In this document: piece by piece, positions 33,288 to 44,591 of the stretch | How positions within the stretch are numbered: the first letter of the stretch is position 1 | How the letters are laid out: each line of letters starts with the position of its first letter | DNA from: Rhodoligotrophos sp. CJ14 | Lineage (GTDB): Bacteria > Pseudomonadota > Alphaproteobacteria > Rhizobiales > Im1 | DNA: 64,000 bases | Assembly (NCBI RefSeq): GCF_038811545.1 | Contig: NZ_CP133319.1 | Span: 1,364,001 to 1,428,000 of the forward strand | Direction of reading: 5' to 3' | Translations under genes and position numbers: made by a program | Notes under the pieces: generated by a model | Told to the model about the DNA's origin: nothing | Databases searched by the model: none | The model's input: the letters and a program-made list of their open reading frames with translations, nothing else

Positions 33288-35279
33288 ATGACCGAGCATA
33301 CCCCCGATGGACGTCAGATCTTTCGCACCAGCCGACTTGAGGAGGCCGATGGCGAGGGACTGAACCCGACCAATAACCGGACCATTGGAGACATCATCGC
33401 CGCGCGCTTCTCACGCCGAGGCTTCCTGGCCGGCTCGCTGGCCGCAACCGCCATTGCCGCAACTGTGAGCCCCATGGCCTTGCTCGCCGCCAGTGACGCG
33501 CAAGCCGGCATGCCGCCCCAGTCCCGCTTCACCTTTACCGAGGTTGAGGCCGGCGTTGATGAGACCCATCACGTGGCCGAAGGCTACGACGCCGATATTC
33601 TCTTGCGCTGGGGCGATGGCATCTTTCCCAACTCACCCCCGTTCGATCCAGCCAACCAAACCCCGGAAGCCCAGGCCCGCCAGTTTGGCTACAACAACGA
33701 TTATGTCGGCTTCATTCCGCTGGATGGCGCCGATGATCGTGGCCTGCTCGTGGTCAATCACGAATACACCAACGAGCATCTGATGTTCCCGGGCATCGTC
33801 TCGATTGTCGACGGCGAGATCAAGGTCGCCGATCCCGATGCCAAGCGGGTTGACATCGAAATGGCCGCCCATGGTGGCAGCATCGTCGAGATCCGGCGCG
33901 TCGACGGTAAATGGCAGGTGATCAAGAACAGCCCCTATAACCGCCGTATCACCGCCACGACCGAAATAGAGATCACCGGTCCGGCCGCCGGCAATTCGCG
34001 CATGCAGACCAAGGCCGATCCGTCGGGTCGCAAGGTGCTTGGCACCGTCAACAACTGCGCCGGGGGCGTCACACCCTGGAACACATATGTCATGGCCGAG
34101 GAGAATGTTCACGGCTACTTCTTGGGCGAACTTCCCGAGGGCCATCGCGAGACTGCCAACTACAAGCGCATGGGCATCCCTGAGGGGACCTATGCCTGGG
34201 GCAAGTTCCACGAGCGCTTCGATATCGGCAAAGAGCCGAACGAGCCGAACCGGTTTGGCTGGGTTGTGGAGGTCGACGCGCTCGATCCCAATGCAACGCC
34301 GAAGAAGCGCACGGCGCTTGGTCGCTTCAAGCACGAAGGTGCAGAATCCATTGTCGCGAAGAATGGCAAGGTCGTCTTCTATCTCGGCGATGACGAGCGT
34401 TTCGACTATGTCTACAAATTCGTGACCGCCGGCACCTTCAACCCGAGCGACCGTGCCGCCAATATGGATCTCCTGGACGAGGGCACCCTCTATGTGGCGA
34501 GATTCGAGGATGATGGCACGCTCAACTGGCTGCCCCTCGTCTTTGGCGAGGGCCCGCTGACCCAGGCGAACGGATTCGAAGCCCAGGCGGATGTGCTGAT
34601 CGAGACCCGCCGCGCCGCCGATCTCCTCGGCGCCACCCCGATGGACCGGCCGGAGGACGTGCAGCCCGACGGGCTGAACGGCCGTGTCTATGTGATGCTG
34701 ACCAACAACACCAAGCGCAAGGAGGCCAATGCCGCCAATCCGCGCGTGAACAATGCCTTCGGCCACATCATCGAGATTGCCGAGCAGGATGGCGACTTCA
34801 GCGCCACCAAGGGCACATGGGAGATCCTTCTGCGCTGTGGCGACCCATCGATCGCCGAGGTCGGCGCGACCTTCTCCACCGAAACCACGAGGAACGGCTG
34901 GTTTGGCATGCCCGACAACTGCGCGATCGATGCGGACGGCCGCCTCTGGGTCTCGACCGATGGCAACTCGCCGAAAGAAACCGGTCGCACCGATGGGCTG
35001 TGGGCGATCGATACGGAAGGTGCCGCGCGCGGAACCTCCAAGCTGTTTTTCCGGGTGCCGATTGGTGCGGAGATGTGCGGCCCGCTCCTGACGCCGGACA
35101 TGACCACCATGTTCGTGGCCGTGCAGCACCCCGGCGATGGCGGTGAGGATTGGGAGAAATTCGGCCGGCCCTCCTATTACGAGGACCTCTCCACCCGCTG
35201 GCCGGATTTCCGCGATGACATGCCAGTGCGCCCCTCTGTGGTCGTCATCACCAAGCAGGGCGGGGGCAAGATCGCCTGA
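33288..35279 (+). CDS. phoX: PhoX family alkaline phosphatase (Tat-exported)
   Basis: 663 residues. The Tat signal FSRRGFLAGSLAATAIAATV is followed by the PhoX (DUF839) domain: GFIPLDGADDRGLLVVNHEYTNEH, the NNCAGGVTPWNTYVMAEEN active-site region, and WFGMPDNCAIDADGRLWVSTDGN. PhoX enzymes hydrolyse phosphate monoesters in the periplasm using calcium and iron. The length is typical of the large PhoX form. The ATG at 33288 begins right before the conserved N-terminus. The Pho box in front points to induction at low phosphate. Confidence 0.9.
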   Translation: MTEHTPDGRQIFRTSRLEEADGEGLNPTNNRTIGDIIAARFSRRGFLAGSLAATAIAATVSPMALLAASDAQAGMPPQSRFTFTEVEAGVDETHHVAEGYDADILLRWGDGIFPNSPPFDPANQTPEAQARQFGYNNDYVGFIPLDGADDRGLLVVNHEYTNEHLMFPGIVSIVDGEIKVADPDAKRVDIEMAAHGGSIVEIRRVDGKWQVIKNSPYNRRITATTEIEITGPAAGNSRMQTKADPSGRKVLGTVNNCAGGVTPWNTYVMAEENVHGYFLGELPEGHRETANYKRMGIPEGTYAWGKFHERFDIGKEPNEPNRFGWVVEVDALDPNATPKKRTALGRFKHEGAESIVAKNGKVVFYLGDDERFDYVYKFVTAGTFNPSDRAANMDLLDEGTLYVARFEDDGTLNWLPLVFGEGPLTQANGFEAQADVLIETRRAADLLGATPMDRPEDVQPDGLNGRVYVMLTNNTKRKEANAANPRVNNAFGHIIEIAEQDGDFSATKGTWEILLRCGDPSIAEVGATFSTETTRNGWFGMPDNCAIDADGRLWVSTDGNSPKETGRTDGLWAIDTEGAARGTSKLFFRVPIGAEMCGPLLTPDMTTMFVAVQHPGDGGEDWEKFGRPSYYEDLSTRWPDFRDDMPVRPSVVVITKQGGGKIA

Positions 35280-35439
35280 GCGGGTACATGACCGGGCTCT
35301 CCACCCGACCGGGCACATGGATGTAACCGAGTGACCTGTAAATGCCCTCTTGGCGCTGCCGGCCGCATCCCGCAATCTGGCACGATGTCGGCACAGCCCC
35401 GTTGGTATGTGCCGGACCTTTCGAGGAGCGAGTGTTCGA

Positions 35440-36009
35440 ATGAGCCTGCATCTTAACGTGATAATCGCCAGCACGCGCCCCGGCCGCGTTGGGTTGCCCG
35501 TCGGTCAGTGGTTTTATGACTATGCCAAGAACCATGGCAGCTTCGATGTTCACCTGCTGGACCTTGCCGATTTCAACCTGCCGATCTTCGACGAGCCGCA
35601 CCACCCGCGCATGCAGAAATACGAGCATGAGCACACCCGGCGCTGGGCCGCGGCGATCGCGCCCGCAGATGCCTATGCCTTTGTCGTGCCGGAATACAAT
35701 TTCGGGCCGACACCGGCCTTGGTGAACGCGCTCAACTATCTCTATCTCGAATGGAACGACAAGCCGGCCGGCTTCGTGAGCTATGGCGGCGTCTCCGGCG
35801 GCATCAGGTCCGTGCAGCAGACAAAGCTGCTGGTTACCACTCTGAGGATGATGCCGATTATGGATCAGGTCATGATCCCCAACGTGCACGGGCTGGTGAA
35901 GGACGGCAAATTCGAGGCGCAGGACGTGCACACCCAGAGCGCGGATGCCATGCTGAAGGAGCTGAAGCGCTGGGCCGAAGCCCTCAAGACCATGCGGAGC
36001 AAGGCGTAA
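35440..36009 (+). CDS. NADPH-dependent FMN reductase family protein
   Basis: 189-residue flavodoxin-fold reductase: VIIASTRPGRVGLPVGQWFY phosphate-binding region, FVVPEYNFGPTPALVNALNYL, and a conserved GGVSGGIRSVQQ loop. It differs from the FMN reductase at 3819 and belongs to the NAD(P)H:quinone/azo reductase-like group. GAGGAG (35423-35428) precedes the ATG by 11 nt. It follows phoX by 160 bp but a link to phosphate is not evident. Confidence 0.86.
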   Translation: MSLHLNVIIASTRPGRVGLPVGQWFYDYAKNHGSFDVHLLDLADFNLPIFDEPHHPRMQKYEHEHTRRWAAAIAPADAYAFVVPEYNFGPTPALVNALNYLYLEWNDKPAGFVSYGGVSGGIRSVQQTKLLVTTLRMMPIMDQVMIPNVHGLVKDGKFEAQDVHTQSADAMLKELKRWAEALKTMRSKA

Positions 36010-36069
36010 GGCATTTTCGGAACGATCTGAAACGCGCTCTGGCCGAGCGCACATCCAGCGTGAGTGCGT

Positions 36070-37812
36070 TCAGGCGATATCGAACCCGAGGCGGACGATG
36101 CTCTCGCTGCCTCGGGCCGTGGTCGAGGAACGATCCGGAAACACGCCCATGGACATATGCTGCATGCCCATCGCCGCCGGGCTCTCCTCATTGGCCTCTG
36201 ACAAGGGCGTGTTGATGTCATTGATGAACAGCGGCAATCCCGTATAGCGCAGCGAAATGTCCAGCGAATCCTGCCCGGCGGTCGCCTGAATGGTGAGCGG
36301 CTGCTTGATGAGGCGGCCCTCCTTCAGCAGCAGGATCGCCTGCTCGACATTGGCAACCACCCGATCGATGGTCGCCGTGTTGAGATGCCATTCCTTGGCA
36401 TTCTTCTGCAGGCTCGTGCGGAGGCTGCCCAACGCCTCATCGGATTGTTTCCACAGGATGATCTCGGTCTTGTGGGAGGCAATGCGGAAGATCAGCAACA
36501 GGCCGATCGCCACGATGAGGCTCACCGCGAGGTCGCTATCCGCGAAGATCCTGACCCAAGAAGGCAGATGGGCAAAAAACTCCGGGCTCACCATACGTGT
36601 GAGCGGCACGAGCAGCCCGAGACCGATGATGAAGGTCGAGCGCAGGTCGAGCACCCGCGAGATCATGAGCTGTAAGCCGCTCGCCAGCATGATCGAGGCG
36701 GTGAACACGAGCAGCGCCCCCGCCACCGACATCGGCAGTTGCAGGAAGGCGTCCGCAACCTTGGGCACGAAGGCGAGCACCACCAGCACGGCCGCGCAGG
36801 CATAGGCGATCACCCGGCTCGTAACGCCCGTCGCGATCGAAACCCCGACCAGGCTCGGCGCAATATTCATGCCCGGCGCTCCCAGTGCTCCACCCAGGGC
36901 GCATCCAAGCCCGTCGGCCAGCACGCCTTTACGCAGATTGCCGAAATCGGGCTTGATCCACGAGGCATCATTGGCCTTCTGGCACGTCGTCACCACACCC
37001 ACCGTGCGCAGCGTCGCAGCAAGCCCTGCGGCAAGAAAGGTCGGCAGCAGCGCGAGATCCGGCTTGAAGGAGATATAGCTGAGGTCGGGTATGGCAAACC
37101 ACGGGGCAGCGGCGAGCTGCGAGAAGCTTGCCGCGGTAAACAACCCAGCAATCAGCGCAGCCGCAACCCCGGCGATCAGCCCGAGCAGCGAGCAGACGAG
37201 CTTCCAGACGCCTTTCCCCCAGATGGTCAGGCCAATGGCGGTGGCCAGCGTGATCACCGAGACCAGCACGTGCCTTGCGAAATCCGGCGAGCCGACATTG
37301 CTCACATCCAGCGTCTGCTGCATGCCGACAATGCCGAGCTGCAGTGCGATCACGCAGATGGTGAGGCCGCTGATCGTCGGCTGCATGATGATGCGCAGCC
37401 TATGGAGAAACGGTGAGAGTGCGGCCTCGACCAGGCCGGCAAAGAGGGTCATCGCGAACACGGCCGGAAGCCCTCCGGTCTGTGCGGCGAGGATCGAAGG
37501 TCCGAGATAGATGGCAGAGAAGACCGGTGGCGCCATGAAGCCCGACCCGACCGGCCCGCGCGGCAGCGCCTGCAGCACCGTGGCGATCGCGGCCGCAATC
37601 ATCGCCATGCTCACCGCGCTGCGCGCCACATCCGGCGCAGCCCCGGCCGCACGGACGATGATCACCACGATGACGAGATAGACCGACAGCAGGAAGGCAT
37701 ACTGAATGCCCAGCAGCACCACCTGCAGAAGCGGCGGATGATCATCAACGCCGAAATCGATATTGGCAGGCGGTCTCGGCAATGCGCGGCCCCCATGCGC
37801 AACGCGGCCCAT
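36070..37812 (-). CDS. NCS2-type nucleobase permease-like protein with C-terminal extension
   Basis: About 580 residues. The first 430 form a polytopic NCS2 (xanthine/uracil permease-like) transporter, with APPVFSAIYLGPSILAAQTGG and GALGAPGMNIAPSLVGVSIATGV. The last 150 residues are cytoplasmic and soluble (KNAKEWHLNTATIDRVVANV, PLTIQATAGQDSLDISLRYT) and recall a GHKL/RsbW-like ATPase fold without obvious ATP-binding boxes. That is unusual for the family. I chose ATG 37812, with GGGGGAGG upstream, because the longer frame extends into a repeat element. The substrate is unknown. Confidence 0.8.
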   Translation of the reverse strand: MGRVAHGGRALPRPPANIDFGVDDHPPLLQVVLLGIQYAFLLSVYLVIVVIIVRAAGAAPDVARSAVSMAMIAAAIATVLQALPRGPVGSGFMAPPVFSAIYLGPSILAAQTGGLPAVFAMTLFAGLVEAALSPFLHRLRIIMQPTISGLTICVIALQLGIVGMQQTLDVSNVGSPDFARHVLVSVITLATAIGLTIWGKGVWKLVCSLLGLIAGVAAALIAGLFTAASFSQLAAAPWFAIPDLSYISFKPDLALLPTFLAAGLAATLRTVGVVTTCQKANDASWIKPDFGNLRKGVLADGLGCALGGALGAPGMNIAPSLVGVSIATGVTSRVIAYACAAVLVVLAFVPKVADAFLQLPMSVAGALLVFTASIMLASGLQLMISRVLDLRSTFIIGLGLLVPLTRMVSPEFFAHLPSWVRIFADSDLAVSLIVAIGLLLIFRIASHKTEIILWKQSDEALGSLRTSLQKNAKEWHLNTATIDRVVANVEQAILLLKEGRLIKQPLTIQATAGQDSLDISLRYTGLPLFINDINTPLSEANEESPAAMGMQHMSMGVFPDRSSTTARGSESIVRLGFDIA

Positions 37813-37933
37813 GAACAGCCGCGCCTCCCCCCATTGCTTATCGCTCAACCTGACAACACTGCCAATACGAAAACGGGCAAAGCTGCCGTGACCGGTGCCG
37901 GTCGAGCCAGGCGAATAGCGAGAAAACCACGTC

Positions 37934-38024
37934 ATCACCGGGCTTGGCCCGGTGATCCAGAGCGCTGACGGCATCGGTATCGCACATTCCCCTGGCCGCC
38001 CCGTTCCAAGCAGGGCAGCCAGGG
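37934..38024. repeat. REP-like double-palindrome element
   Basis: Two hairpins. The first is ATCACCGGGC-TTG-GCCCGGTGAT (37934-37956). The second is CCCTGGCCGCCC (37990-38001) with GGGCAGCCAGGG (38013-38024), with one mismatch. The form resembles extragenic palindromic elements repeated in many Hyphomicrobiales genomes. It lies between clpB and the permease gene and may also act as the clpB terminator. Confidence 0.55.
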
Positions 38025-38042
38025 CTTGTCACCTCTCGCTGA

Positions 38043-40643
<2,601 letters not shown>

Positions 40644-40867
40644 GCAGCACCTCTCTCAGCACGCCGCGACGTGAGCCCTCTTCAGAGGCACATGTGTCGG
40701 GCGCCTATATTGATGTCAGGGATATGGCTCCGAAGACCCGCTCCGGCATCTTCCTCGCGCACAACCTGCGGTGAAGATATAGGTGGGCAAGAGGCTGGGA
40801 CAAGAAGCCTAACCACGCCCCATGCGCCTGAATTTTCGGACTGGTGAGCAGCGGGTTTACGCCCCCC

Positions 40868-41293
40868 TCACAAGGGTGGATCGACCTTGCAGCTGCCGAC
40901 CGCCAATGTCGGTGTGGCGCCGGCCACGGCCAGCGGTGCCGTGCGGCTCTGGCTCGCGAGATATCGGCCTGGCGAGCGTCTGACCTGCTTGTAGATGGTG
41001 GTGATGGTGATGCCGCCGGTCTCGCTGATCTCGAGCCAATTTATGGTCTCGGGCGTGTCCAGCCGCTCGGTTCGACCGCCCTGATCATCCGCCCGCCCGG
41101 CAGACGAGGTTGTCCCATCGCCGGCTTCCGTGAGAGACCATCGCGTGACCGTATCGGCTCTGGTCCGTTCGATCTTGCCCTCGACGGCATTGAAGCCGGA
41201 CATCCGGTCGAAAGTGCACTCCACATGCCGCTCAGCGGCCGCGGCGCCTGCAATTGATATGAACAGTAATGCCAACCCTATGCGAACCAGCAC
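40868..41293 (-). CDS. Exported small protein of unknown function
   Basis: 141 residues with a signal peptide (IGLALLFISIAGAAAAE). The mature domain looks like a small beta-rich fold (VECTFDRMSGFNAVEGKIER, GGITITTIYKQVRRSPGRYL) with cysteines at the N- and C-terminal ends (HVECTF, GSCKVD) that could pair. No family is recognised. It is monocistronic on the minus strand, between clpB and the formate dehydrogenase regulator. Confidence 0.68.
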   Translation of the reverse strand: MLVRIGLALLFISIAGAAAAERHVECTFDRMSGFNAVEGKIERTRADTVTRWSLTEAGDGTTSSAGRADDQGGRTERLDTPETINWLEISETGGITITTIYKQVRRSPGRYLASQSRTAPLAVAGATPTLAVGSCKVDPPL

Positions 41294-41467
41294 CTCGCCT
41301 CCCCTGATGATCGCTTGCTCGCAACATAGACCCCGCCCGGTCCGCCGTCGACCATGCCCCTGAACACGTTCGCGCGTGATGAAGCCCCACGCCCCTATTG
41401 CCGTCCACCTCCTTCGATGCGAGACCTGCTACTGTGAAACGGTTCCGCACAGATCCGCCGTGGTTCC

Positions 41468-42385
41468 ATGGATATACGCCAGCTTCAGTATCTCGCAGCA
41501 CTCGCCCGGGAGAAGCACTTCACCCGGGCAGCCAGCGCCTGCAATGTCACCCAGCCGACACTCTCGGGGCGCATTCGCCAGCTCGAGCAGGAGCTCGGTG
41601 TGCCCATCGTCGAGCGTGGCCAGCGCTATGTCGGATTGACGACGGAAGGTGAACGCGTCCTGAAATGGGCGCTGCACATCCTTGATGCCTGGTCATCCCT
41701 CCATCAGGAGATCGAGCAATTCAAGCAGGGCCGCACCCAGCTAGCCGGCCGCCTGGCGCTCGGCGTCATTCCATCGGCATTGCCTATGGCGGCGCGGCTG
41801 ACCAGCACCATCCAGCGGCAATATCCGGAGGTCGATATCGCAGTGATCTCACAGACCTCGATCGAGATTCTGCGGTCCCTCGAGGAATACACGATCGACG
41901 CCGGTGTCACCTATCTCGACAATGAGTCGATCGAAGGCTTCATCTCGGCCCCGCTCTATACCGAGCGCTACTGTCTCTTCGTGCATGATGAAAGCCCGAT
42001 GGCCAAGCGCGCAACGGTAACCTGGGCCGAGGCGGCCCAGCTGCCGCTCTGCCTGCTCACGCCGAACATGCAGAACCGCCGCATCATCGACAATGCCTTT
42101 CGCGCTGCCAACACCAAGCCGGTGCCGCGGCTCGAAACGGATTCGGTGATCCATCTCTACGCCAATGTGCGTCACACGGGCCTTGCCGCGATCATGCCCG
42201 AATATTTCTTCGAGCTCTTGGGGCCGATGCCGAATATTCGCGCCATTCCCTTACGCAAGCCGGACGTTGCCCACGAGGTCGGGCTGATCGCGGTCGACCG
42301 TGAGCCGCTGCCGCCGCTGATCACCGCCATTCTCGACGTGATCGCGAGCATGAAAGCGACGCAAAACCCATCGCATGCGCCATAG
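41468..42385 (+). CDS. LysR family regulator of the formate dehydrogenase operon
   Basis: 305-residue LysR-type regulator: MDIRQLQYLAALAREKHFTR and HTH NVTQPTLSGRIRQLEQELGV, then an effector domain. It lies 109 bp upstream of fdsG in the same orientation, as LysR-type regulators do beside several soluble formate dehydrogenase operons. It probably activates fds in response to formate (inference). Confidence 0.88.
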   Translation: MDIRQLQYLAALAREKHFTRAASACNVTQPTLSGRIRQLEQELGVPIVERGQRYVGLTTEGERVLKWALHILDAWSSLHQEIEQFKQGRTQLAGRLALGVIPSALPMAARLTSTIQRQYPEVDIAVISQTSIEILRSLEEYTIDAGVTYLDNESIEGFISAPLYTERYCLFVHDESPMAKRATVTWAEAAQLPLCLLTPNMQNRRIIDNAFRAANTKPVPRLETDSVIHLYANVRHTGLAAIMPEYFFELLGPMPNIRAIPLRKPDVAHEVGLIAVDREPLPPLITAILDVIASMKATQNPSHAP

Positions 42386-42494
42386 ACGCCGCCAATGAAG
42401 CGATTGATGCAAGCGATTTGGATTCTGGGCCCGGGGAGATTAGATTCAATAAAGACTGCGCCCTTGATGGCGTCGAGCCCGGGATGGTTACGAG

Positions 42495-43022
42495 ATGGAA
42501 GTTGCCCGCCGAAATGCCTCGGGAATGCACCCCGCCGAGCGCCGCTTGGATGAAGATGCGCTCGCGAAGATAGATGCGATCACTGAGCGCCATCACAACC
42601 AGCCTGACGCCCTGATTGAGATCTATCACGAGGTGCAGGACGCATTCGGCTATATTCCCGAAGGCGCCCTGCCCAGGATCGCGCGGGCCCTCAACATCTC
42701 ACGGGCGGAAGCACGCGGCGTCTTCACCTTTTACCACGATTTCAGGGCAGAGCCTGCCGGCCGCCACGTCGTGAAGATCTGCCGGGCCGAATCCTGCCAG
42801 GCCATGGGCTGCCGCTCTCTCGAGGCCTATGCCAAGCAGCGCCTGGGCATCGGGTTGGGCGAAACCACCAGCGATGGCGAAATCACGCTGGAAGCAGTAT
42901 ATTGTCTGGGTAATTGCGCGCTCTCGCCGGCCGTGATGATAGATGGCCGGCTCTACGGGAAGGTTGACCCTGACCGTTTCGACGCGCTGGTTGAGAATGT
43001 CAAGCGGAGGGCCGCATCATGA
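42495..43022 (+). CDS. fdsG: NAD-dependent formate dehydrogenase gamma subunit
   Basis: 175 residues, NuoE-like thioredoxin-fold [2Fe-2S] protein. The ligands are visible as Cys96 and Cys101 (CRAESC) and Cys137 and Cys141 (CLGNC). It passes electrons in the soluble, oxygen-tolerant Mo formate dehydrogenase. It overlaps fdsB by 4 bases (ATGA). Confidence 0.93.
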   Translation: MEVARRNASGMHPAERRLDEDALAKIDAITERHHNQPDALIEIYHEVQDAFGYIPEGALPRIARALNISRAEARGVFTFYHDFRAEPAGRHVVKICRAESCQAMGCRSLEAYAKQRLGIGLGETTSDGEITLEAVYCLGNCALSPAVMIDGRLYGKVDPDRFDALVENVKRRAAS

Positions 43023-44578
43023 TGGCCGCCCGCCTCTATATTCCCGGTGATTCCGCCGCCTGTTCGGTCGGCGCGGACGAGGTTGCTGCTGCGATCGCGG
43101 CAGAGGCCGCCGCCCGCGGCATCAGCCTCACGATCGTGCGCAACGGCTCACGCGGCATGTTCTTCCTGGAACCCTTGGTCGAGATCGCGACGCCCGAAGG
43201 CCGCATCGCCTACGGACCTGTGACACCGGCCGATGTGAAGGGCCTGTTCGATGCCGGTTTCCTGGAGGGCGGCCCCCATCCCCTCGGCCACGGGCTCACC
43301 GAGGAGATCCCTTACCTCAAGAACCAGGAGCGGCTGACTTTCGCCCGCTGCGGCGTGATCGATCCCTTGAGCCTCGATGACTTCATCGCCCATGGCGGAT
43401 ATGCCGGTCTGCAAAAGGCGCTCACCCTCGCGCCGGCTGATGTCGTGGCCGAAGTGACCGCATCGGGCCTGCGCGGACGCGGCGGCGCGGGCTTCCCCAC
43501 TGGCATCAAGTGGAAGACCGTGCTCGACGCGGTATCCGACCAGAAATATGTCTGCTGCAACGCCGACGAAGGCGATAGCGGCACCTTCGCCGACCGCATG
43601 CTGATGGAAGGCGATCCCTACGCCCTGATCGAGGGCATGACCATTGCCGGCATGGCGACGGGCGCCACCAAGGGCTTCATCTATATCCGCTCCGAATATC
43701 CCGACGCGATCCGTGTGATGAAGCAGGCCATCGCCATGGCCGAGGCGTCGGGTTGGCTCGGTGGGGATATTCAGGGCTCGGGTCGCAGCTTCGATCTTGC
43801 GGTGCGCACCGGCGCGGGCGCCTATATCTGCGGCGAAGAGACCGCCATGCTGGAGAGCCTCGAAGGCCGCCGCGGCACGGTCAGGCCAAAGCCGCCCATC
43901 CCGGCGCTGGAAGGCCTGTTCGGCAAGCCCACCGTCATCAACAACGTGCTGAGCTTCGCCGCCGTGCCCACCATTCTGGAGCGCGGCGCCAAATTCTATG
44001 CCGATTTCGGCACGGGCCGATCACGCGGCACCCTGCCCTTCCAGCTTGCCGGCAATATCAAACGCGGCGGGCTGGTGGAAAAGGCCTTCGGCGTGACCTT
44101 GGCCGAGCTCGTCTATGATTTCGGCGGCGGCACCGCCTCCGGCCGGCCGGCCCGCGCCGTGCAGATGGGTGGTCCCCTCGGCGCCTACCTGCCGGTTTCA
44201 CTCTTCACCCTGCAGCAGGATTACGAGACCTTCGCCGAGAACAGCGCCATGGTTGGTCATGGCGGCCTGGTTCTTTTCGACGACAGCGTCGATATGCTCG
44301 AACAGGCCCGCTTCGCCATGGAGTTTTGCGCAATCGAGTCCTGCGGTAAGTGCACGCCCTGCCGCATAGGCTCAACCCGCGGCGTCGAGGTGATCGACAG
44401 GATCGCCGCGGGCATTGACCGCGAGCGCAATCTGAACGTGCTCGCCGATCTCTGCGAGACCATGACCGATGGCTCGCTCTGCGCCATGGGCGGGCTCACC
44501 CCCATGCCCGTGATGAGCGCGCTCCGCCATTTCCCCGAGGATTTCGAACCGCGCCAGACGCTCGATGCGGCGGAATAA
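43019..44578 (+). CDS. fdsB: NAD-dependent formate dehydrogenase beta subunit (flavoprotein)
   Basis: 519 residues, NuoF-like. A short N-terminal thioredoxin-like part is followed by the FMN/NADH domain (GRGGAGFPTGIKWKTV, CNADEGDSGTFADRM, GAGAYICGEETAMLESLEG) and the [4Fe-4S] site ESCGKCTPCRIGSTRG. It transfers electrons from the iron-sulfur chain to NAD+. Two adjacent ATG codons begin the gene; the first overlaps fdsG. Confidence 0.94.
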   Translation: MMAARLYIPGDSAACSVGADEVAAAIAAEAAARGISLTIVRNGSRGMFFLEPLVEIATPEGRIAYGPVTPADVKGLFDAGFLEGGPHPLGHGLTEEIPYLKNQERLTFARCGVIDPLSLDDFIAHGGYAGLQKALTLAPADVVAEVTASGLRGRGGAGFPTGIKWKTVLDAVSDQKYVCCNADEGDSGTFADRMLMEGDPYALIEGMTIAGMATGATKGFIYIRSEYPDAIRVMKQAIAMAEASGWLGGDIQGSGRSFDLAVRTGAGAYICGEETAMLESLEGRRGTVRPKPPIPALEGLFGKPTVINNVLSFAAVPTILERGAKFYADFGTGRSRGTLPFQLAGNIKRGGLVEKAFGVTLAELVYDFGGGTASGRPARAVQMGGPLGAYLPVSLFTLQQDYETFAENSAMVGHGGLVLFDDSVDMLEQARFAMEFCAIESCGKCTPCRIGSTRGVEVIDRIAAGIDRERNLNVLADLCETMTDGSLCAMGGLTPMPVMSALRHFPEDFEPRQTLDAAE

Positions 44579-44591
44579 CAAAGGTGCTCCG

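Noticed and set aside
33633-35474. A 613-codon minus-strand open frame opposite phoX
   Set aside because: It lies antisense to a clear PhoX gene, has no recognisable domain and shows the Arg/Gly/Ala/His-rich composition of GC-rich shadow frames.
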